Shown in pieces: positions 54,290 through 64,000 of a DNA stretch of 64,000 bases (its first letter is position 1; each line of letters starts with the position of its first letter). Below the pieces are notes generated by a model. It had not been told where the DNA came from. It was given only the letters and a program-made list of their open reading frames with translations, and made no database searches. The stretch covers positions 1,674,001-1,738,000 of the forward strand of contig JANFAH010000011.1 in assembly GCA_024663395.1 (NCBI GenBank). Direction: 5' to 3'. The position numbers were made by a program, and so were the translations under genes. This stretch comes from Pisolithus tinctorius (taxonomy: Eukaryota > Basidiomycota > Agaricomycetes > Boletales > Pisolithaceae).

Positions 54290-54900
54290 TGCTTACTGTT
54301 GGATGTTAGTGGACTGGTGGCATCGTGTATCTTGTGAAATGTTCAAGTAAAGCTGGGGTGTCATTGAGGTATGGAGCTAGTATCATTGCGTGCTGGCGTG
54401 GATATAGGGTGAAGGAGTCTCCTGCCCACCTGCCGATTGTTTTGACTACGTCAAACGGCGTGCGTCGAAGTAAGTAGTGTAAGGTTCCTCCTATCCTCAG
54501 GCTGTGGCCCTTGATGTTTGGGATATTGTGCGCTGTTGTTAAGGTATTTATTCACCTGAGTACCTCCGTTTTCGAGAGAGGGTGGGGGCCCTCTGGGCCT
54601 CTGATATTCCGTGGGTTTCGCAGAATATGTGGTAAGTGAGTAATCCGGTGCCGTAAGTTTCTTTGGTTTTCTCTGCCCACGACGCTCCAATTACTTCGAG
54701 GATGCGATCGACTTGTTGCTCTGTTATGGTGTGAGCGCCTTCTTCCTCTGGGACACGTGTGATTCTCGATTGAGTGGGAGATGGTTGCCATAGCTGTAGA
54801 CGTTCTTTGGCTAGGCAGTGTGGGTGTAGGGGTGAGGGGTGCGGGGTTAGGCCAGGGTGGTAGGGGCAGGGAGGGGCCATGGATGATAGGTAGTGGTTAG
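54290..54900 (-). pseudogene. Ngaro tyrosine recombinase with internal deletion
   Basis: The recombinase integrates circular element DNA without a target duplication. The N-terminal SAM-like DNA-binding domain is present (about 54720-54590: WAEKTKETYGTGLLTYHIFC). The reading then jumps, near 54545, to the C-terminal catalytic part: KGHSLRIGGTLHYLLRRTP (H-x2-R motif, about 54500-54440), VVKTIGRWAGDSFTLYPRQH (containing the likely catalytic Tyr) and FTRYTMPPVH followed by a stop. Roughly the middle 200 residues, including the first catalytic Arg, are missing, and the two parts are in different frames. Confidence 0.72.
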
Positions 54901-56283
54901 GTGTCGTGAGTGGAGCATCGAAACGTTGCCGAACTTCTGGTTTAGTTGTCGAGGAGGGATTGTTGGATGAGACTATACTTGTGTGTGGCTGCGGCTTGCC
55001 TTCGTTCCTTCGTTTCGAGAGTGATTCGAGCACGGTCAATGATTTTGGCTGCTGGGGAAGGGTATGCTCCTTCTCTCCTAAGCTGCAGCTCAGTAGCGTT
55101 GGGGGGGGCAGCTGCGTCGATGACAAAAGGTCGGATTTGTACAGGGATAGGGATTGGAGGGAGGAGAAGGTTTGGATGTCCGTATATTCCCCTTGATAAG
55201 GGGTCTGCTGGGTTGGCACCGCTTGGGACGTATTTTGTGTGTATTTGATTAATGCGAGGGGACCCGGCAACAAATGAGTGAACTCATTTGAAAACTTCAT
55301 TGACTTGGGTATTGCGATGGCGACCGTTTCGCCAGCCTTCGACGACTCCAGTGTTATCTCCGAACGCAATGATTGAGCTGTCGTCTGCAACGACACGATC
55401 GATTGCATAGACCAGAAATTCGAAGGTGACGGCTTCAGCCCATCCGATGTCTCTGGTGCCGTCTCGGCTGCTTTCCCAGCCTGGGATGAGTTTCCAAGCG
55501 CACCAGTGTTCACTGATCTTGATTCCAATGCCAATTTTAGAGCTAGCATCAGAGAAGGCTAATATGTTGATGAGTTTATTGGGCGGGGAGATGGAGCGTT
55601 GGACGTTGCCAGATTGTAGCTGGTCTGTCCACCAATCGATGTCGTTGGCTACTCTTTTGTCTGCCCGATGGGGCATAAGTGGCTTTGCAGCGCTTGTTTT
55701 TAGCATGGCCTCGAGGCCTGTTAGGTACGCTCTGCCACGTGGCAGGGCTGTGCAGGTGTGAAGTAATTTGCTGTATAGTTCTTTAACATCCTGTAGAACG
55801 TGGGTTGGCCTTTTGCGCCATGCATGGATTGCCTTCAGGTACTTCGTTGTTTTTGTTGGGCTTAGTGAGACGCGGTAGTCTTTGAGATCCCACAGAAAAC
55901 CTATGTATGTTGTGGAGTGGCTAAAGGGTTGATCTTTCGACTTCTCCCAGGGGATCCCAAGGTATTTTGATAACGCATCTATGTCTTCGAAGCTGTACGA
56001 GAATGACGCATCGTGAGTGGATCTCGGTGATCTCCTTGACAGATCTTGAATCGGCTGCAAACAGTTTTCATTGAATTCTTCAGTTACGTCGTTGTCTTGG
56101 GTTCTGCCCGAGAATAAAATCCTAGCCCCTAGTTGCTGGGGTTCTGGTGAAGTGATTTCGGATTGCCATACTTTCCTTAGGCCGTTGTAGGCTGCGAGGT
56201 ATTCCCGCTTGATGCGTGCGAAGATATGATCATCCACCGATTTGTCCATGGGTCTGATGCCGTGATGTCTCATGATTTCTGTA

Positions 56284-56287
56284 CCGG
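56284..56287. repeat. Left target duplication CCGG of the solo LTR
   Basis: CCGG, repeated at 56943-56946. Removing the LTR and one copy rejoins the Ngaro RT sequence. Confidence 0.75.
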
Positions 56288-56942
56288 TGTGAGGAATCCG
56301 CATTCCCTGGACGCATAAGCCCCTATCATTAACCGTTCCATGACTACTGTTACGTCTGCTCCCATCTCACGTTCACCATTGTTCATGTGCTACCTTCCCA
56401 CGCCCTCGCTCCCTCTCGTGTGGAGCTATACCCGCGGCCGCTGTGCTCCGGTCGTTGTTTTTCCTCGGACTCTTTCTCTTATCATGGTCTCTATTCCTTT
56501 AGTGCTTGTAATATACCCTCGGCCTCTGTTTGGCCTGTCTTCTGTGTACACGCTGTCGCGCGGCTTTCCTTTACTGTACCCTGTCTTACTTAGGTTCCGG
56601 GTTTGTCTGGAATATAAAACCCTGTACTTAGGTACAGAATGATACCTTTTGGCACTCAGAAGGTCACCATGAGTTTCTTTTCCACTTTGTCTACACTGCA
56701 CATCTCGCATTCCGCCGTGCACGAACTACGTATACCGCTCGCACCGCTCGCATTGCCAGTACTACTCTGCGGACCATGCCGTGCACGTCACGAAACACTA
56801 CCGCTACAAAGTGCTGGGTCTCTCCTTCTAGTCCCGACAGTCCAGAATCCCTTGGGACGAACAATTCATTCCCTTCATTTTTTTATTGTTGTTATCTAAG
56901 CCATCTAGCTCGTGTTATACAGCTACTTGGACTTTTCCTACA
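56288..56942 (+). repeat. Solo LTR, 655 bp, inserted in Ngaro RT
   Basis: TGTGAGGAA...TTTTCCTACA, TG...CA ended with short imperfect inverted tips, flanked by CCGG on both sides. A TATA-like AATATAAAACC (about 56611) and a downstream transcript-start-like region support plus orientation. No internal region remains, so it probably arose by LTR-LTR recombination. It is not similar to the LTRs of A or B by eye; it is likely from another gypsy family. Confidence 0.8.
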
Positions 56943-57815
56943 CCGGCATCGGCCATGTTACCATATATGCCTGATGATGGTGATGCTCTGAAGGCGAGAC
57001 AGGTGTCCATGCATCTGTGGGTGCCTGATATCTTTATTACGTTCGCTGGCCATTGCAAAGGGTGCAAGGGGATTGTGCGATAGGCTTTGGCAACATCTCT
57101 AGTCGCTAATTCAGATCCTGGTGGTAGGCATGCAAGTAATAGGTATATGATGGCGAATGTTCCCCATGTTGTTGGGAAGTCGTGTGCGTTGGTATGGGAG
57201 TTGATTGAAGGATTGGGGGTTTGTTCGTTCGGGGAATGGGGGAATGAGAAGTTTTGTATGAGGCAGTATTTACCGGGGCGGTCTGACTTGGGTATGATTG
57301 ATAGTGGGGACGACTGAAAGGGTCCTATTAGTTCGGTGATGGCATCTAGTGTGAGGGGGCCGATGTAGCAGCCTTTTTCAATTTCTTTAGTTATTGTCTT
57401 ACAGAGTTCTTCGACATAAGTGAGAACGGAATCTCTGTTAGGGGGGGATTGTACACGCTTGATCGATGGAAAGTTTATACAGAATCCCTGGCGAAGGCCC
57501 TCCGGGATCTTACTGAAGCAATGGTTTAAATTAAACTTGTTGAGCTCTCGTTCCCAAGCCTCTACATTATATGGTGTCGTTGGATGCAGCCTTTTGTGTG
57601 CGAGGGCATCTCTGGGCACCATGTGTTGTTGCACCACACCCGGAGCATAGATGCTTGGTGTCATGGCGTGATACCATACATTGTGTGGGGTGTGCAATTT
57701 CATGTTTTTGATATGTTTTGAAAGTCTCTGCAATTTTTTGCACCTTTTCCCATGCTCTCTGGACGATTGTTTCAGTTCCCCAGTGCTCTCCCCTGAAGGG
57801 ATGAGCTTGGGAATG

Positions 57816-59600
57816 TTTTTGTGACTGCCAATCAGTATTAAAGTGCTGCCTAGATAGTCAGAATAGCAGTAAACAGCCTAGAACATGATGAAACCCCTAA
57901 ATACCAGCAGGAAGAGACCATGGCACAACACCTCAAGGTGTCTGCCCCACATAATGAGCTGTTGATATGTTGGAGTAGGGAGACCCAGGGACAGGAGGCG
58001 AGGATACAGCCACAGCATGCTTAGTCAGACAGACACACATGCAACATACAGAGGCACATGTACAGTCAGGATATGATACACCATGAGTAGAGTTCATCCC
58101 ACCAAAGTTGAGTCCAACCATTCCATGTGGTGATGAGAGTGGAACCAACCCAAGCAGCACCACTGCACTGTATCCACCATACCAATACTATACTGACACT
58201 AGTGAACAGATGCAAGGTGACTGCATGACCCACATGTGTACAGAGGGTACAAAAGAACAAGCTGAGTAACTAACTTGGAAGCAACCACCACACTACTATC
58301 AATCTGCCTCACAGAAGTCAACCACAAAATGTACAGGGCCAGTTCATGTCCTCACGTACACTGGAGATCACAGCAGTGTGGTCACCCCTTGGAACCCCAT
58401 ACACCAGTGACTACTCATTCCTGTCAGGTACTCAATCACTGGATATTCCACTATCGACTGTATGGCCCTGGCGAGACTGCCTAAGAATCACTTCAGGTAA
58501 CCATTTTTCATAAGCATTTAGGCTGAATAGTTTCTCCAAACCCTCTAGCCTAATAGCCTCCAAGACCAAGGTCTGCCCAGGGACATCTGGTCATGTCCCA
58601 GGGCTATGCAGATTTTTAGGCCCTGAGACAGATGGGACTTCCCACATAGCCATCCATTCAAATGCAATTATTTGGGATGTCCCAAGACTGCCTTGGGTGA
58701 CTGGGGTCCCTACTCCTGAAAGTGCCACTTATATTAGCATTGAAATAGCTGCAGAAATCCTAGCCCCCTTGCTCCTCTGACAGATATAATACACAAAGTA
58801 TCCTTTGACCTATACATCCCCTCCCATCCCACCATGCATAGTAGTATACAATAGTACTTTTCATGTACATCTTTGCAATGTGATTCTGCTCTATTGGGAC
58901 ATCTCACTAGTTGCCAGGGAGATGACCCACCTGGGCCTCCACATTTGCCTTGAAAATTGCAATAATAAATCCAATCAATTTGTGTCTATACCTCATGCAA
59001 TTTGTACTGTATGAAGGAAGAAGTGAATGGTTTTTGAACACTTGTGTGACAAGCCAATATCTCAAAGTCCCCCACATAGAACATGGTGTTGGTCACCTTT
59101 GCAACACCATCTGCAGAGGGCAGAATGTCCCAGATGAGCCTCTGAGGTTGTCATGGGGCATTGTGCTGGTCTGCAAAGGTCACTTAGGAGGATGTGCCAT
59201 CATAGCCCTCTGAGGCTGGGATGGGACATCCCACTGACTTTCATAAGGGGAGTGCATGGACCCATACCATCTGTGATGAAATCTGTTTGCAGTCCTGCAT
59301 GTGATGGGAGAGTTGCAATGAATGCCATTCACAAACCTGCATGTCATGTGAGAGTTATGCCAAGGAAGCATATGATTCAATGTGGAGCAAGCAGGCAGAT
59401 CTTGCTCTTGCTTGTAATACATCAGGCCATGGCATTACTGCTCATACAAATTCTGACACCACAAGCTTCATCAAGCATGCCCATCTCCCCCAATCGATTC
59501 AGGCTGCAAGGACAATGTGGAGTATCTGGTACAGGGTGTTGGAGATATTTTGGGATATCCAGAGGTTAACATTGGCAAGTGTATCTCATACCTGTGCACA
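57816..59600. other. Unassigned interval between Ngaro and copia elements
   Basis: No gene recognised. From about 58500 to 59500 several phrases recur in diverged form (GGGACATC/GGGACTTCCC, CCTCTGAGG, CATGTGATGGGAGAGTT/CATGTCATGTGAGAGTT), suggesting decayed repeats. The right part probably includes the 5' LTR of the copia element, whose left edge I could not fix. Confidence 0.35.
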
Positions 59601-59879
59601 TTGGTCCTACATTGCATTCTCTAATTTTTACTGGTCCAGATACTTTCAACCCTGGTCATACATAGCCACTATAAGGTATAAATGTCATCCACTCATAACT
59701 GGGCACCTCAGTCGTCATATCCCTGAACTGAGGTGAGCCCAACTACCTACCTTCACTACCACTTGTACTCATTTACCATAGTCACTCATTTGCTTTTAGG
59801 TACTCCTAATCTGAGTCATTGTATCCCCAAGATTGAGTTGTTCATTTGCTTTTAGCCATTTTCATCGCTCCCTGTTACA
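59601..59879 (+). repeat. Probable 5' LTR (3' portion) of copia element
   Basis: A TATA-like GGTATAAATG lies near 59675 and the segment ends CTGTTACA at 59879, directly followed by a primer-site-like sequence. Left boundary undetermined; no second LTR in the window to compare. Confidence 0.4.
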
Positions 59880-59891
59880 GGTTATGAGCCT
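59880..59891 (+). promoter_or_regulatory. Probable primer binding site of copia element
   Basis: GGTTATGAGCCT abuts the presumed LTR end. It resembles degenerate initiator-tRNA-type copia primer sites (TGGTATCAGAGC) and lies at the gag start codon. Assignment is tentative. Confidence 0.35.
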
Positions 59892-62800
59892 TTCTGTTGC
59901 TACTACCTCATCAGGCATATATGCCATGCCAAAACTTACCAAGAAAAACTGGGTAGAGTATAAGATGAAGACCATGATGTCGTTGACAGCACATGGTTCA
60001 CCTGCCACCTCAATGGCACTGTGTCTACTGCCCAGCCACTACCAGTTGATGACAAAACTGGTAAAATCAAGATCACTGACAAATCACATGATGCAACCCC
60101 TGCCAAGATTGAGACAAGTCTAGCCCTTTCTGATGCATTCAGGCAAAAGGAGGCACTTGCAATCCAGCAGTTATATGCTACGATCCCAAATAGCATCTTA
60201 ATACAGGTCCAGCATCTTGACTGCCTGGCTGACATTTGGTTGGCCATCTGGGCCATCTATGAGACCAAGAGTGACATGATGCAGGTAGATATCCAATCTT
60301 GCCTGCAGAATATGAAATGTGGTGAGAGGGATGACATGCAGAGTCACCTCACTACTATGATGACACTACAGGAGGAACTAGCTGGCATGGGCTCTCCAGT
60401 TGATGATCATGATTTCTCAGCCATGATCATGAATTCCTTACCCAATTCCTTCAGGACCCTCTTGTGCACTACTACTGCCACAATCCATGCCTCTGGACAG
60501 ACTCCTACATCCAGTGCTATCAAATCTGTTGTCCCTGAGGAGGCCAATCATTGCAACATTGGGAAGGATGTGTCAGCAACAACTGATGCAGCACTCAATG
60601 CTTCTGCAAAGAATGGTTATTGCAATCGCAGGTCGAGAAATTCAAACAAGACTTGTTTTAGCTGCAATTGGGTCAGTCATCTCTCAAGGGATTGTTGGCA
60701 AAAGGGGGGAGGAAAGGAGGGCCAGGGTCCTCATCAGAAGTCAACACAGTCAGCCAACACAGCCACAGCTCCTGCTGATGATTTTGCATTTGCCACAACA
60801 ACCCTGTTTCCTGAGGCCACTCTCCTCTCTGTCCCTGCTGAACAGCATGGTGCTATTGTCAACTCCAGTGCAAGCTCTTATTTTTGCCCTGATTGTGCAA
60901 AATTCACATCGTTCACCCCCATCACTCCAAAACCAGTCAACATCACTGATGGACAAACCATCTATGGAACTGGATGTGGTGATGTTGTCATCAAGTTGCC
61001 CAAAGGAACTGAGTGCAGCCATGTTACCTTGAAGGATGCACTTTTTGCTCCAGACATCGCTTTCACCCTCATATCAACCATGCACATCACTTTGGCTGGC
61101 TTTTTTGTTCAAATGATTAAAGGTTTCTGTGAAATCTGGTCACCTGAGCCATCTAGTGTGCTCATAGCCTGCATCCCAGAAGTCAATGGCCTGTATAATG
61201 TTGCCACAGCTATTGAGGTCACAGCCACCACTTGTTCACCTCACACCCACATGTCCCTTCACCACTTGCATGAATGCATGGGCCATATGTCATGCAGTGC
61301 TACAAGGACTATGGTGTCTAATGGCATGGTAGAAGGCATTGAGATTGCCTCCCAGCCTGACAACAACTTCCGTGAAACATGCATCAGGGCAAAGATCACT
61401 TGTGTTCCTTTTCCCACCAAGTCAAACACCCATGCCACAAAATATGGTGAATGGATACACACTGATGTGTGGGGTCCTGCTCAGGTTGTGTCACTCCAAG
61501 GAAAACTATACTATGTTTCCTTCACTGATGACTTCTCACATGAAACAATGGTTACCTTTGTCAAGAAGAAGAGTCTCGTCTTCACAGCTCTTCAAGACCA
61601 TGTCCAATATGTCCTTAATCAGCACCATGACACCAAGGTCAAGTTCATATGATGTGATCGAGGCAGCAAGTATCTGAGCAATGATGCCAAAGGATACTTT
61701 GCAAATAGAGGCATCCAACTTGAGTTGACCATGCATGACTCACCCCAGCAGAATGGTGTTGCAGAATGGGCAAATCACACCCTTGTTGGGCAGGCACATG
61801 CACTTCTTATTGGTGCAGGTCTCCCACACACACTCTGGGCAGAGGCTGTTAATCATGCCACATACCTCAAGAACTGCTCTCCAACTTACACTCTTATCAA
61901 CAAGACCCCCTACAAAATGGTCCATGGGCACAAGCCCAACCTCTCTGACCTTCAACGCTTTGGATGCAAGGTTTTTGTCTGCCTCAAGAGTGTGGGAAAG
62001 CTTGATGAGCAGGCCAAAGAGGCCAGGTTTGTCAGCTATGACTCACAAAGCAAAGGCTACAGGATCTGTTGGCCAGAAACTTGCTGAGTATTTGTTGAGT
62101 GAAATGTATGCTTTTCCCCAGAAGAGGTTAGACAAACTCCAGGAGCTTCTACTCAAACTCCAGATGTTGTTGAGTTCAAGGGGGAGACTGAGATAGTCAA
62201 CCTTCAAACAATGTCATCAAACACTCCTGAACCATTTCCTGCTGATGTCCCATTGCCACTGTCACCTCTAACCACTCCACTGAGCTCACCATCATCACAA
62301 CAAGACAGGACCATACCCATTCTACCACTCAATGTCCCAGTTCCTCGTTTCCCTTGCAAAGCCTCATCTCACAAACCTGGCTTCTATGCAAGCAAGAGTT
62401 TCCCACCACCACATGCTAATGCAATGTGGGAGGTCGAACTCGACACTGACAAAGAATTCTGTTCAGATGTTGATGCTGTTGATGCTGTTGAACATGCTAT
62501 CACTTCAGTTGAAAGTGATGAGCCATCTGTTGATGAAGCCCTTCAAGGACCAAATGCAGACAAATGGCATACAGCCATGGGTGAAGAAGTTGCCACAATC
62601 AAGAAGATGGGCACTTGGGAGCTCATCAATCCCCCTCCTGGTGCTAATATCATTGACTCCCATTTTATCCTCAAGGTAAAATGTGATGAAAATGGCAATA
62701 TCTCGCACTACAAAGCTCAACTTGTTGCAAATGGACAACAACATCATGAAGGCATTGACTTTAATGAAACTTTTGCAGCCATTGCAAAACTCCTGTCCAT

Positions 62801-63423
62801 CCAAGCTGTCCTTGTCAATGCTGCTTCCCAGGGTTGGGAAATCCACCAGATCAACATTAAGAATGCATACCTCAATGCTGAACTCACTGAAAACATGTAC
62901 ATGTGCCCTCTGCCTAGTTATCTCAAACCTGGCCAGGAAGGCAAAGTCTGTAGGTTGCTTAAGTGTCTTTATGGCATGAAACAGGCTGGTTTCAAATGGT
63001 ATCACACCCTTTGTGAGTTCTTCAGTGAAATTGGTTTCATGCGATCATCAGTCAATCATGCAGTCTTCTTCAGGCTTGGTGCCAAGTTATTGTCTGTCAT
63101 CTCTGTCTTGACAGATGACATGGCACTTACTGGAAAGACTATCACAACAATATCTTGGGTAAAGGAATGATTTAAGGAGAAGTTTGATGTATCTGATCTT
63201 GGAGAGATCAAATGGTTGCTCAGGCATGAGGTTAAATACAACAGGTCTGCATGCACACTGTCCATCTCACAGCGGACATACGTCGACTTGCTGGTTGATT
63301 GCTTTGAGTTGTCAGATGCAAATGCTGTCTCCACACCCATGGAACCTGGCACCATCTTATCCAGCAACCAGTCACCCTCAACTCCTCATCTTGTTGCTGA
63401 AATGAAGAATGTCCCCTACAAGT
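59885..63423 (+). pseudogene. Copia element gag-pol, decayed and 3'-truncated
   Basis: Gag starts at the ATG at 59885 (MSLSVATTSSGIYAMPKL, then KKNWVEYKMKTMM), shifts frame near 60005 and continues in 60021-61652: EALAIQQLYATIPNSI, zinc knuckle CFSCNWVSHLSRDC (about 60655). The protease reads AIVNSSASSYF near 60850, where DSG is expected. GAG-pre-integrase: HHLHECMGHMS. Integrase: EWIHTDVWGP, FTDDFSHETMV, CDRGSKYLS after a TGA at 61650, and NGVAEWANHTL with Glu intact. RT (62211-63170): TWELINPPPGANI, HQINIKNAYLNAEL, LTDDMALTG with DD intact. A TGA near 63168 is followed by KEKFDVSDLGEIKWLL and STPMEPGTIL. The frame ends at 63423, before RNase H. TGA at 61650, 62084 and 63168 all stand for expected Arg. 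Confidence 0.85.
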
Positions 63424-64000
63424 GAAGCAACCAAAGACAAAAGTCTTCTCAGCTATCACTTCAAACCAGAGAGTTTGGGAGTGGAACCCGTTGATTGAGG
63501 GACAAGCTCAAAATGAACTAGATTAGAGAGTCCAGCTATGAAAAACGACGGGACTTATATACTGCCTTACTGTTTGTACGTACTGCCACGAGAGATCGTT
63601 CCAGAAAGAGACAAACAAGAGAGAGAACTATGCTATTGGACAAACGCGAACATGTGTTAGCAATGAGGCATGGCCTTACTAAGTATCATGTAAGCGTGAA
63701 AGAGTAAGCAAAAGGAAAAGTCCGAGATGACTAAGCATCCCTAAAGCGGAGCCCTAACCAGAGGGACAATATATATAGGCAAGTAGGGAACACAGAAGTG
63801 GAAAGTCTACCAGTCGTTACAACAAGGAGATTGTCAGGTCATTTGCATGGGCCACTCTTGGCTCTTGTCCTGACATTTCCTTCCCCACTTCCATTCTCTC
63901 CCAATTTCTACAGAATCTGGGCTGCACACATTGGGAAGCTGCAAAATAGTGGCACTCAAGGTGGTGCTGGAAGTGCTCTGGAATTGTTCTGGAATGGCAT
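63424..64000. other. LTR-like or promoter-like sequence abutting the copia element
   Basis: Copia homology ends abruptly at about 63423. The following DNA has a TATA-like ACAATATATATAGGC near 63770 and no open frame. It could be an LTR of another element that cut the copia element (TGAAGCAACC... at 63423), but the partner end lies outside the window. Confidence 0.35.

Larger units (their letters stand above)
54908..57733 (-). pseudogene. Ngaro reverse transcriptase/RNase H, split by a solo LTR
   Basis: Upstream half (57733-56947): GLRQGFCINFPSIK, QSSPLSIIPKSDRPGKYCLI, HDFPTTWGTFAIIY, TRDVAKAYRTIPLHPLQWP, ending GIYGNMADAGV at the LTR. Downstream half (56283-55284): HHGIRPMDKSVDDHIFARI with the VDD active site, TTYIGFLWDLKDYRVSL, LYSKLLHTCTALPRGRAYL, then RNase H (ILAFSDASSKIGIGI, FGDNTGVVEGWRNGRHRN) and the tail QIHTKYVPSGANPADPLSRG (about 55240). 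Without the 655-bp insert the halves are adjacent. VDD is intact, although the preceding Trp of the usual WVDD is Ser. The tail continues as a Pro/Ser-rich linker to the recombinase (to about 54908). Confidence 0.82.
53574..57815 (-). mobile_element. Ngaro/DIRS-type tyrosine-recombinase retrotransposon, 5'-truncated
   Basis: Minus-strand order: RT/RNase H (57733 to about 55200), tyrosine recombinase (54900-54290), then a repeat block B1-A2-B2. B1 (54031-54224) and B2 (53574-53770) are near-identical 195-base direct copies separated by a unique 260-base A2. This split-direct-repeat arrangement is diagnostic of Ngaro-type elements. The partner A1 repeat expected at the far end is not found near 57.8 kb, so the 5' end is missing. 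RT is interrupted by a solo LTR. No methyltransferase was seen, consistent with Ngaro rather than DIRS proper. Confidence 0.8.

Noticed and set aside
54908..55549. Minus-strand 333-codon frame as one recombinase protein
   Set aside because: Its upstream part overlaps, in another frame of the same strand, the well-supported RNase H and linker of the Ngaro RT; only the part below about 54900 is recombinase.
36557..63423. Alternative genetic code or selenocysteine at the many TGA codons
   Set aside because: The intact gag and RING frames use TGA only outside or not at all, while broken elements have TGA precisely at expected CGA or TGG codons, so mutation is the simpler explanation.

Overview
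The window looks like transposon-dense, heterochromatin-like DNA of a filamentous basidiomycete, most likely an Agaricomycete. The grounds are: eukaryotic genes cut by very short GT-AG introns (about 38-60 bases); a typical Agaricomycete repeat set (hAT, Tad1-like LINE, Ngaro/DIRS-type tyrosine-recombinase element, copia, gypsy and chromodomain gypsy); and heavy CpG-to-TpG/CpA decay. No genus can be named from the sequence.

Layout. 1-1695: unassigned flank. 1696-5450: a complete but decayed hAT DNA transposon with terminal inverted repeats and 8-base target duplications. 7084-7919: a four-exon RING-finger/coiled-coil gene, the only recognisable host-type gene that reads open throughout. 9685-11179 (minus): a broken phosphatidylserine-decarboxylase-like gene. 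11.2-17.9 kb: mostly unassigned. 17.9-22.1 kb: a foldback element, a copia pol relic and a Tc1/mariner-like non-autonomous element. 22.65-25.9 kb (minus): a LINE that keeps ORF1 and endonuclease but stops at the start of the reverse transcriptase. 27.6-30.2 kb: unassigned repetitive proline/serine-rich and acidic reading frames. 30.9-33.4 kb: the LTR/gag start of a chromovirus relic followed by tandem arrays.

33.4-53.4 kb is a three-level nest that can be resolved to the base. An old gypsy element (called G0 here, minus strand) was split by a 10.2-kb gypsy element (A, minus strand, 34630-52836, 996-bp LTRs, 4-base duplication CTGT). The 5' LTR of A was then split by an 8.0-kb chromodomain gypsy (B, plus strand, 44450-52487, 713-bp LTRs, 5-base duplication GGAGG). 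The intact LTR of A shows the empty target site for B, and G0 reads in frame across the excised A. Both A and B carry, between integrase and 3' LTR, an additional gene on the opposite strand. In both, that gene has short introns, a helical or charged body and a similar cysteine cluster.

53.57-57.8 kb: an Ngaro-type element (minus strand) with its split direct repeats, a deleted recombinase and a 655-bp solo LTR inserted in its reverse transcriptase. 59.6-63.4 kb: a copia element (plus strand) cut off before RNase H. 63.4-64 kb: an LTR-like stretch running off the window.

The elements share one mode of death. In-frame stops are nearly all TGA where arginine (CGA) is expected. Catalytic Asp and Glu codons of RT and integrase have become Asn and Lys by CpG-to-CpA change. 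The two LTRs of B differ only by transitions. This fits cytosine methylation followed by deamination. B retains signals for its life cycle: an 11-nt self-priming primer site complementary to the inferred 5' end of its RNA, a -1 frameshift slippery site before the gag stop, a polypurine tract and a C-terminal chromodomain.
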